Made by a program: the position numbers and the translations under genes. 64,000 nucleotides of DNA from Flavobacterium bizetiae (lineage in GTDB: Bacteria; Bacteroidota; Bacteroidia; Flavobacteriales; Flavobacteriaceae): NCBI RefSeq assembly GCF_902804475.1, contig NZ_CADCSU010000032.1:1-64000 (forward strand), written 5' to 3'. Shown here in pieces: positions 19,271 through 29,292 of this stretch; position 1 is the first letter of the stretch, and the number at the start of each line of letters is the position of its first letter. The notes below the pieces were generated by a model, which saw only the letters and a program-made list of their open reading frames with translations, had not been told where the DNA came from and did no database searches.

Positions 19271-19660
19271 ATGAGAATTTTAACCCCTTCAAAAAGAGTT
19301 TTCTTAACACTAACAATGTTCACATTAGCATATAATATTAATGCTCAAGACCAAAATTTAATAGTAAATCAAGATCCTAAATTTGACCAATTATTGAGTG
19401 AAAAACGAAAAATTAACACGTCAATAAACACAAACGATACTTACAAAATTCAAATATTTAGCGGCAAAAGCGAAGAAGCAAAGAAAACGTTATCGGATTT
19501 TAAAAGAGAATTTAACACCATAGACGGAACAATAATTTTCAATACACCCAACTATAAGGTCATGGTAGGTAATTTCAAAACCCGAATAGAAGCCGAACGA
19601 AATCTTGCCGAGATAAAAAAGAGATATAAAAGCGTCTTTTTAATAAAGCCAAGCAAATAA
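19271..19660 (+). CDS. SPOR-domain protein
   Basis: The 129-residue exported protein has a signal peptide ending after NINAQ (about residue 25), a short linker, and one C-terminal SPOR domain, about residues 50-125 (TYKIQIFSGKSEEAKKTL, then VMVGNFKTRIEAERNL). SPOR domains bind denuded glycan strands of peptidoglycan, usually at division septa. There is no membrane anchor beyond the signal, so it is probably periplasmic or outer-membrane associated. It is transcribed alone, divergent from the act operon, and has its own terminator. Confidence 0.88.
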   Translation: MRILTPSKRVFLTLTMFTLAYNINAQDQNLIVNQDPKFDQLLSEKRKINTSINTNDTYKIQIFSGKSEEAKKTLSDFKREFNTIDGTIIFNTPNYKVMVGNFKTRIEAERNLAEIKKRYKSVFLIKPSK

Positions 19661-19680
19661 AAACATCCATTAAACACACA

Positions 19681-19710
19681 AAAGCGAGATTATATCTCGC
19701 TTTTTTTATT
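19681..19710 (+). terminator. Terminator after the SPOR gene
   Basis: A 10-bp perfect stem (AAAGCGAGAT at 19681-19690 with ATCTCGCTTT at 19694-19703) has a three-base loop and a T-run. Confidence 0.9.
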
Positions 19711-20016
19711 GATAAAATCTAAAACATATAAAAAATCCTCGTTTAACAGGGATAAACAACCCACCTATTCGATAATAACCCGATTTTCAAACAAGGCGCA
19801 TACATCTTTATTTACTTCAATAAACACTCGCCTTATACCAAAAACCCTAACAGTACATCAAATTAGACCATATTACTTTGCGTAATTACCAAGCCAATTC
19901 TTAACAACAAAAGGAATTCATTATACACTTAAACAATACTCTACAAACAAAAAAGCTCCAATTAAACATTGAAGCTTTACAATACAATTATAAAATTGGT
20001 ATTCTAACCCAACAAG
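19711..20016. other. Intergenic spacer, nothing recognised
   Basis: About 300 AT-rich bases lie between two convergent genes. I see no gene, RNA or strong repeat beyond the SPOR-gene terminator at its left end. Confidence 0.5.
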
Positions 20017-20526
20017 CTAGTTCACCACCTTTATACCTTTTGCCAGAAACCTTATTTCTTCTTTTGGTAAAGTAATAGCATCAATCTCTGATTGTGGCTT
20101 TTTAGCATCTTTAGCATAATGTTTAAGTTCTTCTACAGATGTTATTTCTTTTTCGGCAACACCTTCCAAAATAACATTTTTTCCCTTTAATGCAGTAGGC
20201 ACAAAAAAGCCATAATCTTTCATTTTTACAAAAAATGAAGAACCATCATCAGTTTTAAGAGTTACCCAGCATCCTTTTTTAGGACACACATCTGTCACCT
20301 CACCTTTTACAATAACATTCTCCGCCTTTTTGTCCTGTTTTAACTTTCCTTCTAATGCTTCAACCGAAATTGCTTTAGCCTCAGATGTTTTAGACACATC
20401 AGCTCCATAATAATCACCAACGGCAGCATTACCTGCCGGCGGACCTTTCTTCGCTACAGCTTCCTGAGAAAAAGACGAAGCAGAAATACTTATAAAAATA
20501 ACAACAGCGTATAATAATCGTTTCAT
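20017..20526 (-). CDS. DUF4920 exported protein
   Basis: The 169-residue protein has a signal peptide (MKRLLYAVVIFISISASSFSQ) and a single domain of the DUF4920 type: VIVKGEVTDVCPKKGCWVTLK (about 74-94) followed by SSFFVKMKDYGFFVP. The pair of cysteines in CPKKGC is a feature of the family and resembles a metal or disulfide site. The OB-like layout is reminiscent of periplasmic NirD/BOF-type folds, but the function is unknown. It is a single gene; its neighbours give no pathway. Confidence 0.82.
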   Translation of the reverse strand: MKRLLYAVVIFISISASSFSQEAVAKKGPPAGNAAVGDYYGADVSKTSEAKAISVEALEGKLKQDKKAENVIVKGEVTDVCPKKGCWVTLKTDDGSSFFVKMKDYGFFVPTALKGKNVILEGVAEKEITSVEELKHYAKDAKKPQSEIDAITLPKEEIRFLAKGIKVVN

Positions 20527-20636
20527 ATCAAAATATTTTTTATCAAAAATAACATTAAAATTTAAAACTAGTTATATTCTTATTTAATTATAAAATCAAT
20601 CTTAAAAGCCCCTTTCATCAAAAATTAACCACAAAA

Positions 20637-20664
20637 AAAGTCCCAATTTTCATTGGGACTTTAA
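20637..20664 (-). terminator. Terminator of rimP-nusA-infB
   Basis: A 9-bp stem (AGTCCCAAT at 20639-20647 with ATTGGGACT at 20652-20660) is flanked by A and T runs and lies 20 bp past the infB stop on the minus strand. Confidence 0.9.
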
Positions 20665-20681
20665 AATATAATTATTGAATA

Positions 20682-23567
20682 TTATTTCAATTTCTTTTTA
20701 ATTGCAACTTCATGGTATGCTTCAATAACATCTCTTTCTTCGATGTCGTTGTAACCTTTAATTTGAATACCACAATCATAACCTTTAGAAACTTCTTTAA
20801 CATCATCTTTGAAACGTTTCAATGCAACAAGTTCTCCTGTATGCACCACTACTCCTTCTCTGATAACTCTAATTTTAGAAGATCTCATGATTTTACCATC
20901 CATCACCATACAACCTGCAATCGAACCAACTTTAGAAATTTTGAAGATCTCACGGATCTCAGCAGTTCCTAAAACTTCTTCTTTCATCTCAGGAGCTAAC
21001 ATTCCTTCCATCGCATCTTTCAAGTCATCGATAGCAGCATAGATAATAGAATAGTAACGGATATCGATTTCTTCTTTATCAGCCAACTGTCTTGCATTTC
21101 CAGCAGGACGAACATTAAATCCGATAATGATCGCATCAGAAGCAGAAGCCAACATAACGTCAGTTTCAGTAATTGCTCCAACACCTTTATGTATGATATT
21201 AATTTGAACTTCTTCAGTAGAAAGTTTAGAGAACGAATCTGATAATGCTTCAACAGATCCATCCACGTCTCCTTTAAGGATCACGTTCAATTCTTTAAAC
21301 TGACCAAGTGCGATACGACGACCAATTTCATCAAGTGTAATATGACGTTGCGTACGTACAGATTGTTCACGCATTAATTGAGAACGTTTAGAGGCAATTT
21401 GTTTTGCTTCTTTTTCATCTTCAAATACATTGAATTTATCACCTGCAGTTGCAGCACCATCTAAACCTAATACAGATACCGGAGTTGACGGTCCTGCTTC
21501 AAGAACAGTATGCCCTCTTTCATCATGCATAGCTTTAATCTTACCATGATGTTTACCAGCCAACATGTAATCTCCAATTTTCAATGTTCCTTGTTGAACT
21601 AAAATTGTAGAAACATATCCTTTTCCTTTATCTAAGAAAGCCTCAACTACAGTTCCCTGAGCCGCTTTATTTGGATTTGCTTTTAAGTCTAAGATTTCAG
21701 CTTCTAATAAAACTTTTTCTAATAATTCTTTTACTCCTGTTCCAACTTTTGCAGAAATATCATGTGACTGAATTTTTCCACCCCAATCTTCAACAAGTAA
21801 ATTCATACTAGCCAAACGCTCTTTGATTTTTTCAACATTAGCATTTGGTTTATCAATTTTATTGATTGCAAATATAATTGGCACCCCCGCAGCTTGTGCG
21901 TGAGAGATTGCTTCTTTTGTTTGTGGCATGATGTCATCATCCGCCGCAACAACGATAATAGCGATATCGGTAACCTGAGCTCCACGTGCACGCATCGCGG
22001 TAAACGCCTCGTGACCCGGTGTATCTAAGAATGCGATTTTTTGACCATTATCTAAAGTTACTCCGTAAGCTCCAATGTGTTGTGTAATACCTCCAGACTC
22101 ACCAGCAATAACATTTTCTTTACGGATATAATCCAGTAAAGATGTTTTACCGTGATCGACGTGACCCATTACAGTAACAATCGGTGCTCTAACTACTAAA
22201 TCTTCTTCTTTATCTTCTACTACTTCAATAGCATCTTCGATATCAACTGTGATAAACTCAACTTCATAACCAAACTCGTCAGCTACAATAGTTAATGTTT
22301 CAGCATCTAAACGCTGGTTCATGGTTACCATGATACCAAGAGACATACAAGTTCCAATTACTTTAGTAATCGGCACATCCATCATGATTGCAATTTCACC
22401 TACAGTAACAAACTCAGTAACCTTAATAGTTTTACTTCCTTCGTCAAGTGCTCTTTGCTCTTCATCAGATTTCTGACGGTGCGTATCTCTCTTATCCCTT
22501 CTGTATTTAGCAGCTTTTGATTTTCCACCTTTACCCTGAAGTTTTTCAAGAGTCTCTCTAATTTGGTTTTTTACTTCCTCTTCAGTAGGCTCAACTTTAG
22601 CAACAATTGCAGGACGGTTTCCTTTTACGAAACCTGGTCTAGCGCTTCTGTTAGCATTAAAACCTCCACCACCAGTATTTGGTGTAATTTTATTAGGGTT
22701 TGGAGTTCCTGGCGCATTACCTGTAGCAGGTTTTGGCGCACCCGGAGTTCCCGGTTTAGGAGCAATTCTTTTACGCTTATTTTTATTCGCGTTATTTCCG
22801 GCTCCCGGAGTTCCTGGTTTATTAGGAGTTATCTTTGGATCTTCTTTCTTTTTCTTAGGCTTATTAAATTGAGACAAGTCAATTGTTTGCCCTGTAAGAG
22901 TAGTTCCAGATAATTTTTGATATTGTGTAGTAATCGTTTCCTCTGCAGTTGTAGGATCAGTTGAAATAACCGGTTCCTGAGCAACTTTTGGAGTTTCTAC
23001 TTTTACTTCTTTAACTTCTTTTTTCTCTGTAATAATAGGTTTTTCTACCTTTTTCTCTTCAGAAACTACAGGAGCCACTGGCTCAGGCTGTACAACTTCT
23101 TTTTGAACAGGTTTTTCTGGTTGAGCTGGAGCAACAACAACTTTTGGCTCTTCTACCTTAGCTGGTTCTTCAGCAGGAGGAGAAACAACAGTAGGTTTCT
23201 TTGGATTTAAATCAATTTTACCAACTTGAACAGGTCCGGTTACAACAGCTCTCGCTTTTATAATCTCTTGTTGCTTTTGGCGCTCTTCGTCTTGTCTGCG
23301 TTTGTCTTCAATTTCTTTTTCACGTTCTACACGCAAAGCTTCTTTTTCTTTTCTTTTCTCTTCACCAACTTCTTTAGAAGCTTCTTTGTTCCCCTTATCG
23401 CCCGCAAATTGGCTTTGTAGGATATTAAATTCGCTATCAGAAATTTTCGCATTTGGATTTGCATCAATAGCAATTCCCTTATCTTTTAGATAATCAACAG
23501 CTCTTTCTAACGAAATATTTAATTCCCTTAAAACCTTGTTTATTCTTATTACTCTCTCTTCAGACAT
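20682..23567 (-). CDS. infB: Translation initiation factor IF-2
   Basis: This GTPase positions fMet-tRNA on the 30S subunit. The 961 residues begin with an IF2 N-terminal helical domain ([19 protein letters not shown]), then a Lys/Glu/Pro/Val- and Gly/Asn-rich linker to about residue 340. The G domain has [15 protein letters not shown] (G1, about 464-478), DTPGHEAF (G3) and NKIDKP (G4), and domains II-IV follow. The linker holds repeated KPGTPGA-like segments. It is the last gene of the rimP-nusA-infB operon, 48 bp after nusA. Confidence 0.98.
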   Translation of the reverse strand: MSEERVIRINKVLRELNISLERAVDYLKDKGIAIDANPNAKISDSEFNILQSQFAGDKGNKEASKEVGEEKRKEKEALRVEREKEIEDKRRQDEERQKQQEIIKARAVVTGPVQVGKIDLNPKKPTVVSPPAEEPAKVEEPKVVVAPAQPEKPVQKEVVQPEPVAPVVSEEKKVEKPIITEKKEVKEVKVETPKVAQEPVISTDPTTAEETITTQYQKLSGTTLTGQTIDLSQFNKPKKKKEDPKITPNKPGTPGAGNNANKNKRKRIAPKPGTPGAPKPATGNAPGTPNPNKITPNTGGGGFNANRSARPGFVKGNRPAIVAKVEPTEEEVKNQIRETLEKLQGKGGKSKAAKYRRDKRDTHRQKSDEEQRALDEGSKTIKVTEFVTVGEIAIMMDVPITKVIGTCMSLGIMVTMNQRLDAETLTIVADEFGYEVEFITVDIEDAIEVVEDKEEDLVVRAPIVTVMGHVDHGKTSLLDYIRKENVIAGESGGITQHIGAYGVTLDNGQKIAFLDTPGHEAFTAMRARGAQVTDIAIIVVAADDDIMPQTKEAISHAQAAGVPIIFAINKIDKPNANVEKIKERLASMNLLVEDWGGKIQSHDISAKVGTGVKELLEKVLLEAEILDLKANPNKAAQGTVVEAFLDKGKGYVSTILVQQGTLKIGDYMLAGKHHGKIKAMHDERGHTVLEAGPSTPVSVLGLDGAATAGDKFNVFEDEKEAKQIASKRSQLMREQSVRTQRHITLDEIGRRIALGQFKELNVILKGDVDGSVEALSDSFSKLSTEEVQINIIHKGVGAITETDVMLASASDAIIIGFNVRPAGNARQLADKEEIDIRYYSIIYAAIDDLKDAMEGMLAPEMKEEVLGTAEIREIFKISKVGSIAGCMVMDGKIMRSSKIRVIREGVVVHTGELVALKRFKDDVKEVSKGYDCGIQIKGYNDIEERDVIEAYHEVAIKKKLK

Positions 23568-23615
23568 ATAACCTTTTTATTATTACCTTTTTCGTTGTGT
23601 TGTTAGAGCAGATAA

Positions 23616-24863
23616 CTAGCTATCAAACTCTTCTTTTAGTATTTTCATAACATCAAGAATTGTTTCCTCTTCTAAATCTGTTCTTCTTACTAAATCTTCT
23701 ACTTCTTGCTTCAAGATACTTCTAGCTGTATCCAAACCAATTTTTGCAAATTCTTCGATAACCCAGCCTTCAATTTCATCTGAAAACTCAGTTAATTCAA
23801 CGTCATCATCTTCGCCACTAGCAACATCACCTTCTCTGATAACATCTAGCTCGTAGCCTGTTAGCTGACCCGCTAATTTTATATTATGACCACCTCTACC
23901 AATTGCTTTAGAAACTTCTTCTAATTTCAAGAAAACTTCAGCTCTTTTGTTTTCTTCATCAATTTTGATTGAAGAAACTTTTGCAGGGCTTAATGCTCTT
24001 GTAATAAACAATTGAATATTACTTGTATAGTTGATTACGTCGATATTTTCGTTTCCTAACTCACGAACAATTCCGTGAATACGAGATCCTTTCATACCCA
24101 CACAAGCTCCAACAGGATCAATTCTATCATCATAAGAATCTACCGCTACTTTTGCTTTCTCTCCTGGAATACGCACTACATTTTTAACAGTAATCAAACC
24201 ATCGAATACTTCAGGAATTTCTTGTTCAAACAATTTCTCTAAAAACTTCTCAGAAGTTCTAGACATAATAATTTGAGGTTTATTTCCTTTCAATTCAACG
24301 CTTTCAATGATTCCACGAACGTTATCTCCTTTACGGAAAAAGTCAGACGGAATTTGTTTTTCTTTTGGAAGCACAATTTCATTTCCTTCATCATCGACCA
24401 AAATTACAACTCTTGGGCGAACATGGTGCACTTCTGCAGTATAAATATCACCAATAATATCTTTAAATTGTTTATAAAGATTTGTATTATCGTGTTCGTG
24501 AATTTTAGATATAAGGTTTTGGCGTAAAGCTAAAATAGCTCTTCTTCCTAAATCGATCAATTTAACTTCTTCAGAAACTTCTTCACCTATTTCAAAATCC
24601 GCTTCGATCATTCTTGCTTCAGTCAAGGTAATTTCTTCGTTCTCAAAATCAAGATCTTCGTCAGCAACAATTACTCTTCGTCTCCATATCTCCATATCTC
24701 CTTTATCAGGATTTATGATAATATCGAAGTTATCATCAGAACCGTATTTTTTCTTTAATGCATTTCTAAACACGTCCTCTAAAATTGCCATAAGCGTTAC
24801 ACGATCAATAAGTTTATTATCTTTAAACTCTGAGAATGAATCGATTAATGCTAAATTTTCCAT
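23616..24863 (-). CDS. nusA: Transcription termination/antitermination factor NusA
   Basis: This RNA-polymerase-binding elongation factor has 415 residues: the N-terminal domain (ALIDSFSEFKDNKLIDRVTL), an S1 domain at about 135-200, and two KH domains, with VGMKGSRIHGIVREL in KH1 and AIGRGGHNIKLAGQLTG in KH2. It lacks the C-terminal acidic repeats of the E. coli protein, which is normal outside Proteobacteria. It lies between rimP (13 bp) and infB (48 bp). Confidence 0.97.
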   Translation of the reverse strand: MENLALIDSFSEFKDNKLIDRVTLMAILEDVFRNALKKKYGSDDNFDIIINPDKGDMEIWRRRVIVADEDLDFENEEITLTEARMIEADFEIGEEVSEEVKLIDLGRRAILALRQNLISKIHEHDNTNLYKQFKDIIGDIYTAEVHHVRPRVVILVDDEGNEIVLPKEKQIPSDFFRKGDNVRGIIESVELKGNKPQIIMSRTSEKFLEKLFEQEIPEVFDGLITVKNVVRIPGEKAKVAVDSYDDRIDPVGACVGMKGSRIHGIVRELGNENIDVINYTSNIQLFITRALSPAKVSSIKIDEENKRAEVFLKLEEVSKAIGRGGHNIKLAGQLTGYELDVIREGDVASGEDDDVELTEFSDEIEGWVIEEFAKIGLDTARSILKQEVEDLVRRTDLEEETILDVMKILKEEFDS

Positions 24864-24876
24864 GCGAATTCTTTAA

Positions 24877-25341
24877 TTAAAATGTTACTGTAACAATTGC
24901 CTCTTTAATTTCTGTATAAGGTATTTGTTGCTCTTTTTGAACTGTTTCTTTTCCTTTTCCTACTTTTTTCGGTTCTCTTGCCTTCCAAGACAAAATTATA
25001 AAAACATCGTTAGCTTCTACTAATTCTGCTTCAATTTTTTCATTATTTGTAGTAACAATCAATGTTCTACCAATATTTTTCTTGTATTGCCTTGTCATTT
25101 TCAATGGTGATCCTACTCCAACCGATGCTACTTCAAGCGAAAAATCCTGCTCTTCACGATCCAGATTATTCTCGATTGCACGACTTATGTCAATACAATC
25201 CTGCAACGCCACTCCATTATCACCGTCTAAACCTACACTAATCTTGAAAGAGTCTGAGATAGCCAGATCAATCAAAAAGATTGAGGGCTTTTCTAAAAGA
25301 GCCTCTGCTATTAATCCGTTTACTTTTTCTTTAAATGTCAT
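24877..25341 (-). CDS. rimP: Ribosome maturation factor RimP
   Basis: RimP helps 30S subunit assembly. I chose the ATG at 25341 (154 residues, [15 protein letters not shown]) over an in-frame codon upstream at 25377, because the extension is unlike the family and the A-rich leader sits before 25341. Visible family features are the segment [14 protein letters not shown] and the [20 protein letters not shown] segment, which matches the RimP GLxRPL region. It is the first gene of the classic rimP-nusA-infB operon. Confidence 0.95.
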   Translation of the reverse strand: MTFKEKVNGLIAEALLEKPSIFLIDLAISDSFKISVGLDGDNGVALQDCIDISRAIENNLDREEQDFSLEVASVGVGSPLKMTRQYKKNIGRTLIVTTNNEKIEAELVEANDVFIILSWKAREPKKVGKGKETVQKEQQIPYTEIKEAIVTVTF

Positions 25342-25403
25342 AATTTTATAAAAAGAGGGGACACTTAGTCCCCTCATTATTTAGATTTTAATAAATAACG
25401 GTG

Positions 25404-25432
25404 CAAATATAGTGTTTTTTTTATAAATCAAA
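25404..25432 (-). promoter_or_regulatory. Promoter of rimP-nusA-infB
   Basis: On the minus strand TTTG (25429-25432), 17 nt, then TATATTTG (25404-25411): a full Bacteroidota consensus, about 60 bp before the rimP ATG. Confidence 0.8.
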
Positions 25433-25515
25433 ATAAATAGATTGCTCTAAAAATATTTCTTATCTTTATAATAGCATTAAAACAACAGAATTTCACATTA
25501 TTTAACCCAAAAACT

Positions 25516-26340
25516 ATGAAACGAATTCTAGTACCTACCGACTTTTCTGAACATGCCGAAAACGCCTTAAAAGTTGCTGCACAAATTGCCCAAAAAAACA
25601 ATTCTGAGATTATCATCTTACACATGCTTGAATTACCAAGCCAAATGAACGATGCTGTTTTAGGAGGAGCAAGCATTCCTGAAACGATGCTTTTTATGAA
25701 AAAAGCGAATGAAATGCTTGACGAAGTCTCATCAAGACCGTATCTGGACGGAATTTCGATAACCGAAATTGTAAAGATGGACAAGCCTATTCATGGCATC
25801 ACACAAGTTAGCAAAGATCATGAAGTAGATTTGATTGTTATGGGATCTCATGGCTCATCAGGAATCGAAGAATTATTAATTGGTTCTAACACTGAAAAAG
25901 TAGTTCGCAATTCAGAAATCCCGGTTTTAGTGATCAAAAAAGGCATTACAAATTTCAATGCTTCAAATATTGTTTTTGCTTCGGATTTTTCTGACGAAAC
26001 GAAAAAGCCGTTTGAAAAATTTGTAAACCTAAGCAAACTTTTTGAAGCAAAAATACACCTTGTTACAATTTGCACTCCTAACAGTTTTAAACCAACTCAT
26101 GTAGCAGAAAAAGCAATGAATGATTTTACAACTGAATTTAACCTTAGCAATTATCAAACACATATTTACAACGATACTAATATCGAAAAAGGAATTATCA
26201 ACTTTTCTAACAGTATAAATGCAGACATTATAGGAATGTGCACACACGGAAGAACCGGATTCGCCCACTTCTTTAACGGAAGTATTAGCGAAGGATTAGT
26301 AAATCATGCCGTAAAACCCGTAATTACATTTAAAATTTAA
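25516..26340 (+). CDS. Tandem-domain universal stress protein
   Basis: The 274-residue cytoplasmic protein is made of two UspA folds. The first (1-140) starts with KRILVPTDFSEHAENAL and has the ATP-type loop GSHGSSGIEELLIGSNTEKV. The second (about 145-274) has VFASDFSDETKKPFEKF and GMCTHGRTGFAHFFNGSISE. The G-x2-G-x9-GS/T pattern is complete in the first domain and near-complete in the second, so at least one site may bind ATP. It is monocistronic, divergent from rimP, with its own terminator. Confidence 0.93.
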   Translation: MKRILVPTDFSEHAENALKVAAQIAQKNNSEIIILHMLELPSQMNDAVLGGASIPETMLFMKKANEMLDEVSSRPYLDGISITEIVKMDKPIHGITQVSKDHEVDLIVMGSHGSSGIEELLIGSNTEKVVRNSEIPVLVIKKGITNFNASNIVFASDFSDETKKPFEKFVNLSKLFEAKIHLVTICTPNSFKPTHVAEKAMNDFTTEFNLSNYQTHIYNDTNIEKGIINFSNSINADIIGMCTHGRTGFAHFFNGSISEGLVNHAVKPVITFKI

Positions 26341-26361
26341 AACCTAAATAAATCATATACT

Positions 26362-26390
26362 AAAGCCTCTCAATCGAGAGGCTTTTTCTT
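26362..26390 (+). terminator. Terminator after the stress protein gene
   Basis: A 7-bp stem (GCCTCTC at 26365-26371, GAGAGGC at 26376-26382) is followed by TTTTT. The same stem sequence recurs at the two tRNA-Gln terminators. Confidence 0.88.
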
Positions 26391-26529
26391 TATAATCATC
26401 ACCAACCTACCCTGTAAAGAAAAATATTTTTTCATGAGCTTTTTAACAAAGTTACTTTGAGCTTTCCAACAAAGTCAACAGCGTAGTTAATCAAGATCTT
26501 TGTCAAATAAAAATCACAAACAATACAAC

Positions 26530-27945
26530 ATGAAAACAATAGACAAGATTTACGTTAACGGAGAATTTATCACTCCACAAGGAACAGAATATTTTGATTT
26601 AATAAGCCCAACTACAAATGAAAAACTTGGAAAAGTGCTTTTAGGAAATCAAAAAGACACACAAAATGCTATTGCAGCTGCCAAAGAAGCTTTTAAAACT
26701 TTTTCTAAAACCACAACAGCCGAAAGAATTCAATATTTAAAAAACATTCAGGCTTCTATCGAAAAAAGAAAAGAAGAATTTATCGATGTAATGATTGAAG
26801 AGTACGGAGGAACACGCCAATTTGTAACCATTAGTTACGACTACATGCTAAAAGGTTTTGAGTCTGCAATTAACTTACTAAACACTTACAACTTTACCAA
26901 AACAATGGGAGAATCTGAAGTTCAGATGACACCGCTTGGCGTAGTAGGAATCATTATTCCATGGAATTCAAGCAATGGTTTTATATGCAGTAAATTATCG
27001 ACTGCAATTGTAGCAGGATGTACGACTGTAATAAAACCAAGCGAAATGAGCGCACAACAAACGCAATTAATCGCAGAATGTCTTCACGAGGCAGGATTAC
27101 CAAAAGGTGTTTTTAATATCGTAAACGGATTAGGAGAAATAGTTGGAGCTGAAATAAGCCGCAATCCGGATATTGCCAAAATCTCTTTTACCGGATCTAC
27201 GAATGTGGGAAAAATTATTGCAAAAGAAGCGGTTGAAACCATGAAAAGAGTTACTCTTGAACTGGGCGGAAAATCTCCTAATATCATTCTTGACGACGCT
27301 AATTTTTCAGAAGCAATTCCGCTTGCTATAATCGCTGCTTATATGAATAGCGGACAGGCCTGTATTGCCGGAACACGATTATTAGTTCCTGAAAACCGAC
27401 TTGAAGAAGTCAAAGAACTAATCAAAGAAGTTATTTCAAACACTATTGTTGGCGACCCAAAAAACGAAACCACTGCAGTTGGACCTATGGTAAGCGCAAA
27501 ACAATACGAACGCGTTCAAAGCTATATTCAGACCGGGATTAACGAAGGTGCAGAAATTTTAACAGGAGGCTTAGGAAAACCCGAAGGATTAGAAAAAGGA
27601 AATTTTGTAAAACCAACCGTTTTTGTCAATGCAAACAATCAAATGCGAATTGCCAGAGAAGAAATTTTCGGACCAGTTTTATCTGTTATAACATACAAAA
27701 CCGAAGAAGAAGCAGTCGAAATCGCCAACGATACCACCTACGGATTACAAGCTTATGTAAGTTCATCAGATGAAAAAAGAGCTCATAAAATTGCCTCTCA
27801 AATAAATGCAGGACGTGTACAAATAAACGGAATGGGACATGATCCTATGGCTCCGTTTGGAGGATTTAAACAATCCGGAATAGGCAGAGAATTCGGAATA
27901 ATGGGACTTGAAGCTTATCTCGAACCAAAAGCATTAATTCGATAA
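26530..27945 (+). CDS. NAD(P)-dependent aldehyde dehydrogenase
   Basis: This member of the aldehyde dehydrogenase superfamily oxidises an aldehyde to the acid. The ATG at 26530 gives 471 residues; an in-frame TTG upstream at 26500 is not credible. The catalytic elements are VTLELGGKSPN (general-base Glu, about 243), GQACIAGTR (nucleophile Cys, about 277) and EEIFGPVLSV (about 377), plus FTGSTNVGK in the cofactor-binding fold. Substrate cannot be read from the sequence. A palindromic terminator separates it from an AraC-type regulator 63 bp downstream, which may or may not control it. Confidence 0.94.
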   Translation: MKTIDKIYVNGEFITPQGTEYFDLISPTTNEKLGKVLLGNQKDTQNAIAAAKEAFKTFSKTTTAERIQYLKNIQASIEKRKEEFIDVMIEEYGGTRQFVTISYDYMLKGFESAINLLNTYNFTKTMGESEVQMTPLGVVGIIIPWNSSNGFICSKLSTAIVAGCTTVIKPSEMSAQQTQLIAECLHEAGLPKGVFNIVNGLGEIVGAEISRNPDIAKISFTGSTNVGKIIAKEAVETMKRVTLELGGKSPNIILDDANFSEAIPLAIIAAYMNSGQACIAGTRLLVPENRLEEVKELIKEVISNTIVGDPKNETTAVGPMVSAKQYERVQSYIQTGINEGAEILTGGLGKPEGLEKGNFVKPTVFVNANNQMRIAREEIFGPVLSVITYKTEEEAVEIANDTTYGLQAYVSSSDEKRAHKIASQINAGRVQINGMGHDPMAPFGGFKQSGIGREFGIMGLEAYLEPKALIR

Positions 27946-27950
27946 AAAAC

Positions 27951-27994
27951 AAAGATCCGGAAAATCTTCTTTTACAAAGATTTCCGGATCTTTT
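27951..27994 (+). terminator. Long hairpin terminator after the aldehyde dehydrogenase gene
   Basis: A long stem centred near 27972 pairs AAAGATCCGGAAAATCTT with AAGATTTCCGGATCTTT with a single bulged A, and ends in a short T-run. It is longer than the other terminators here. Confidence 0.8.
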
Positions 27995-28008
27995 AGTAAC
28001 TTTACATT

Positions 28009-28815
28009 ATGACAGCAAAATCAACAACAAAACCCCAAATACTCTACTCCTGTTACTATTCTCGTAGTCGCGAAGGCGAGAATTTCATACCCGAACACGT
28101 ATTTAGCTATCAGATTTCAGGAGAAATGATTGCTTCCGACAGCAAGAACACTTATACTTCAAAAGAAGGAGATTTTCGTTTTAGCAGAAGAAATCATTTA
28201 GCAAAATTCGTCAAGATTCCGCCCGAAGGAGGTGAATTCAAAACCATATCACTTTTCTTAGATCAGGAAATCCTGCGCGAAATTAGTGCCGAATACAACT
28301 TTAAAATCAACAAAAAAACAGATTCTGAAGCCATGATTTCATTGGCTCCAAATCCGCTTTACAAATCTTTTATGGAATCACTGATTTCTTATCTCGAAGT
28401 AGAACAAGAAAACAACGAAGCTCTTTTTCATTTAAAAATAAAAGAAGCCGTTCACCTTTTACTTAAAGTAAATCCTGAATTGAAAGATATCTTATTTGAT
28501 TTTAATGAGCCTGGCAAAATTGACTTAGAAGCATTCATGAATAAAAACTTCCATTTCAATGTACATCTTACCCGTTTTGCGTATCTCACCGGAAGAAGTT
28601 TGGCCACTTTTAAAAGAGATTTTCAAAAAGTGTTTCAGGAAACACCCGGAAAATGGCTTTTAAATAAAAGATTGCAAGAAGCTTATTACCTAATTAACCA
28701 AGGAAGACCACCATCAGAAGTTTATATTGGCGTTGGCTTTGAAGACTTATCTCATTTTTCATTTTCATTCAAAAAGAAATTCGGCATTGTTCCGTCTTCT
28801 TTATTTTCGAAATAA
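28009..28815 (+). CDS. AraC-family transcriptional regulator
   Basis: The 268-residue regulator has an N-terminal cupin-like ligand domain (QISGEMIASDSKNTYTSKEGD) and a C-terminal AraC double helix-turn-helix, about residues 170-268 (LTRFAYLTGRSLATFKRDFQK, then GVGFEDLSHFSFSFKKKFGI with the usual P-S/ end). The ligand is unknown. Its position directly after an aldehyde dehydrogenase suggests control of that gene or of aldehyde or alcohol metabolism; this is inference. Confidence 0.9.
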   Translation: MTAKSTTKPQILYSCYYSRSREGENFIPEHVFSYQISGEMIASDSKNTYTSKEGDFRFSRRNHLAKFVKIPPEGGEFKTISLFLDQEILREISAEYNFKINKKTDSEAMISLAPNPLYKSFMESLISYLEVEQENNEALFHLKIKEAVHLLLKVNPELKDILFDFNEPGKIDLEAFMNKNFHFNVHLTRFAYLTGRSLATFKRDFQKVFQETPGKWLLNKRLQEAYYLINQGRPPSEVYIGVGFEDLSHFSFSFKKKFGIVPSSLFSK

Positions 28816-28835
28816 TAACGGAAAGCAAAAATTCC

Positions 28836-28993
28836 AATTTTTAAATTCCAAATTCCAAACTGCACAAACTTAGAAGCCGTTATAATTCTAGTTCCCAAGC
28901 GTAAAACCACGGAGTATAGACGTAAAATAAATTTCATAAAACCTACCCATTCCCTACCCGTTCCAGAAATTTGGAATTTGGGATTTAAAAATT
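28836..28993. repeat. Intergenic inverted repeat with AAATTCC-type arms
   Basis: A 22-bp arm at 28836-28857 is the reverse complement of 28972-28993 with one mismatch, enclosing about 114 bp without a gene. The arms are built from TTCCAAA-type units that recur in other spacers of the window (46514, 60851). Confidence 0.8.
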
Positions 28994-29022
28994 GAGATTT
29001 TTTCTTAAAATTTATTCCATAA

Positions 29023-29051
29023 AAAAAACCTCTCGATTGAGAGGCTTTTTA
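29023..29051 (-). terminator. Terminator of tRNA-Gln copy 2
   Basis: The stem CCTCTC/GAGAGG (29029-29034 with 29039-29044) lies directly after the tRNA 3' end on the minus strand and is flanked by A and T runs. Confidence 0.85.
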
Positions 29052-29053
29052 TG

Positions 29054-29124
29054 TTGGTCTACAAGGACTCGAACCTTGAAAGACTGCACCAAAAACAGTT
29101 GTGTTACCATTACACCATAGACCA
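29054..29124 (-). tRNA. tRNA-Gln (anticodon UUG), copy 2
   Basis: The minus strand folds as a 71-nt tRNA: a 7-bp acceptor stem (TGGTCTA with TAGACCA), D arm GTGT/ACAC, anticodon stem ACTGT/GCAGT with loop TTTTGGT giving anticodon TTG, and T arm CAAGG-TTCGAGT-CCTTG, with discriminator A. No CCA is encoded. It is identical in sequence to the copy at 29222. Confidence 0.95.
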
Positions 29125-29190
29125 ATAATAATGCTTACGCGAATGCAAATTTAAAGCTTTTTTTAGTTTGCACAACTTTTTTTTTGAATA

Positions 29191-29220
29191 AAAAAGCCTC
29201 TCGGTAGAGAGGCTTTTTAT
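29191..29220 (-). terminator. Terminator of tRNA-Gln copy 1
   Basis: The stem GCCTCTC (29196-29202) pairs with GAGAGGC (29207-29213) and is flanked by A and T runs, next to the tRNA 3' end. Confidence 0.85.
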
Positions 29221-29221
29221 G

Positions 29222-29292
29222 TTGGTCTACAAGGACTCGAACCTTGAAAGACTGCACCAAAAACAGTTGTGTTACCATTACACCATAGACCA
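29222..29292 (-). tRNA. tRNA-Gln (anticodon UUG), copy 1
   Basis: This has the same 71-nt cloverleaf as the copy at 29054, with anticodon TTG and no encoded CCA. The copies begin 168 bp apart and each carries its own hairpin terminator, so a tRNA-plus-terminator unit was duplicated in tandem. Confidence 0.95.

Noticed and set aside
27951-27994. Operator for the AraC regulator
   Set aside because: The long palindrome lies just past the aldehyde dehydrogenase stop with a T-run and fits a terminator better.
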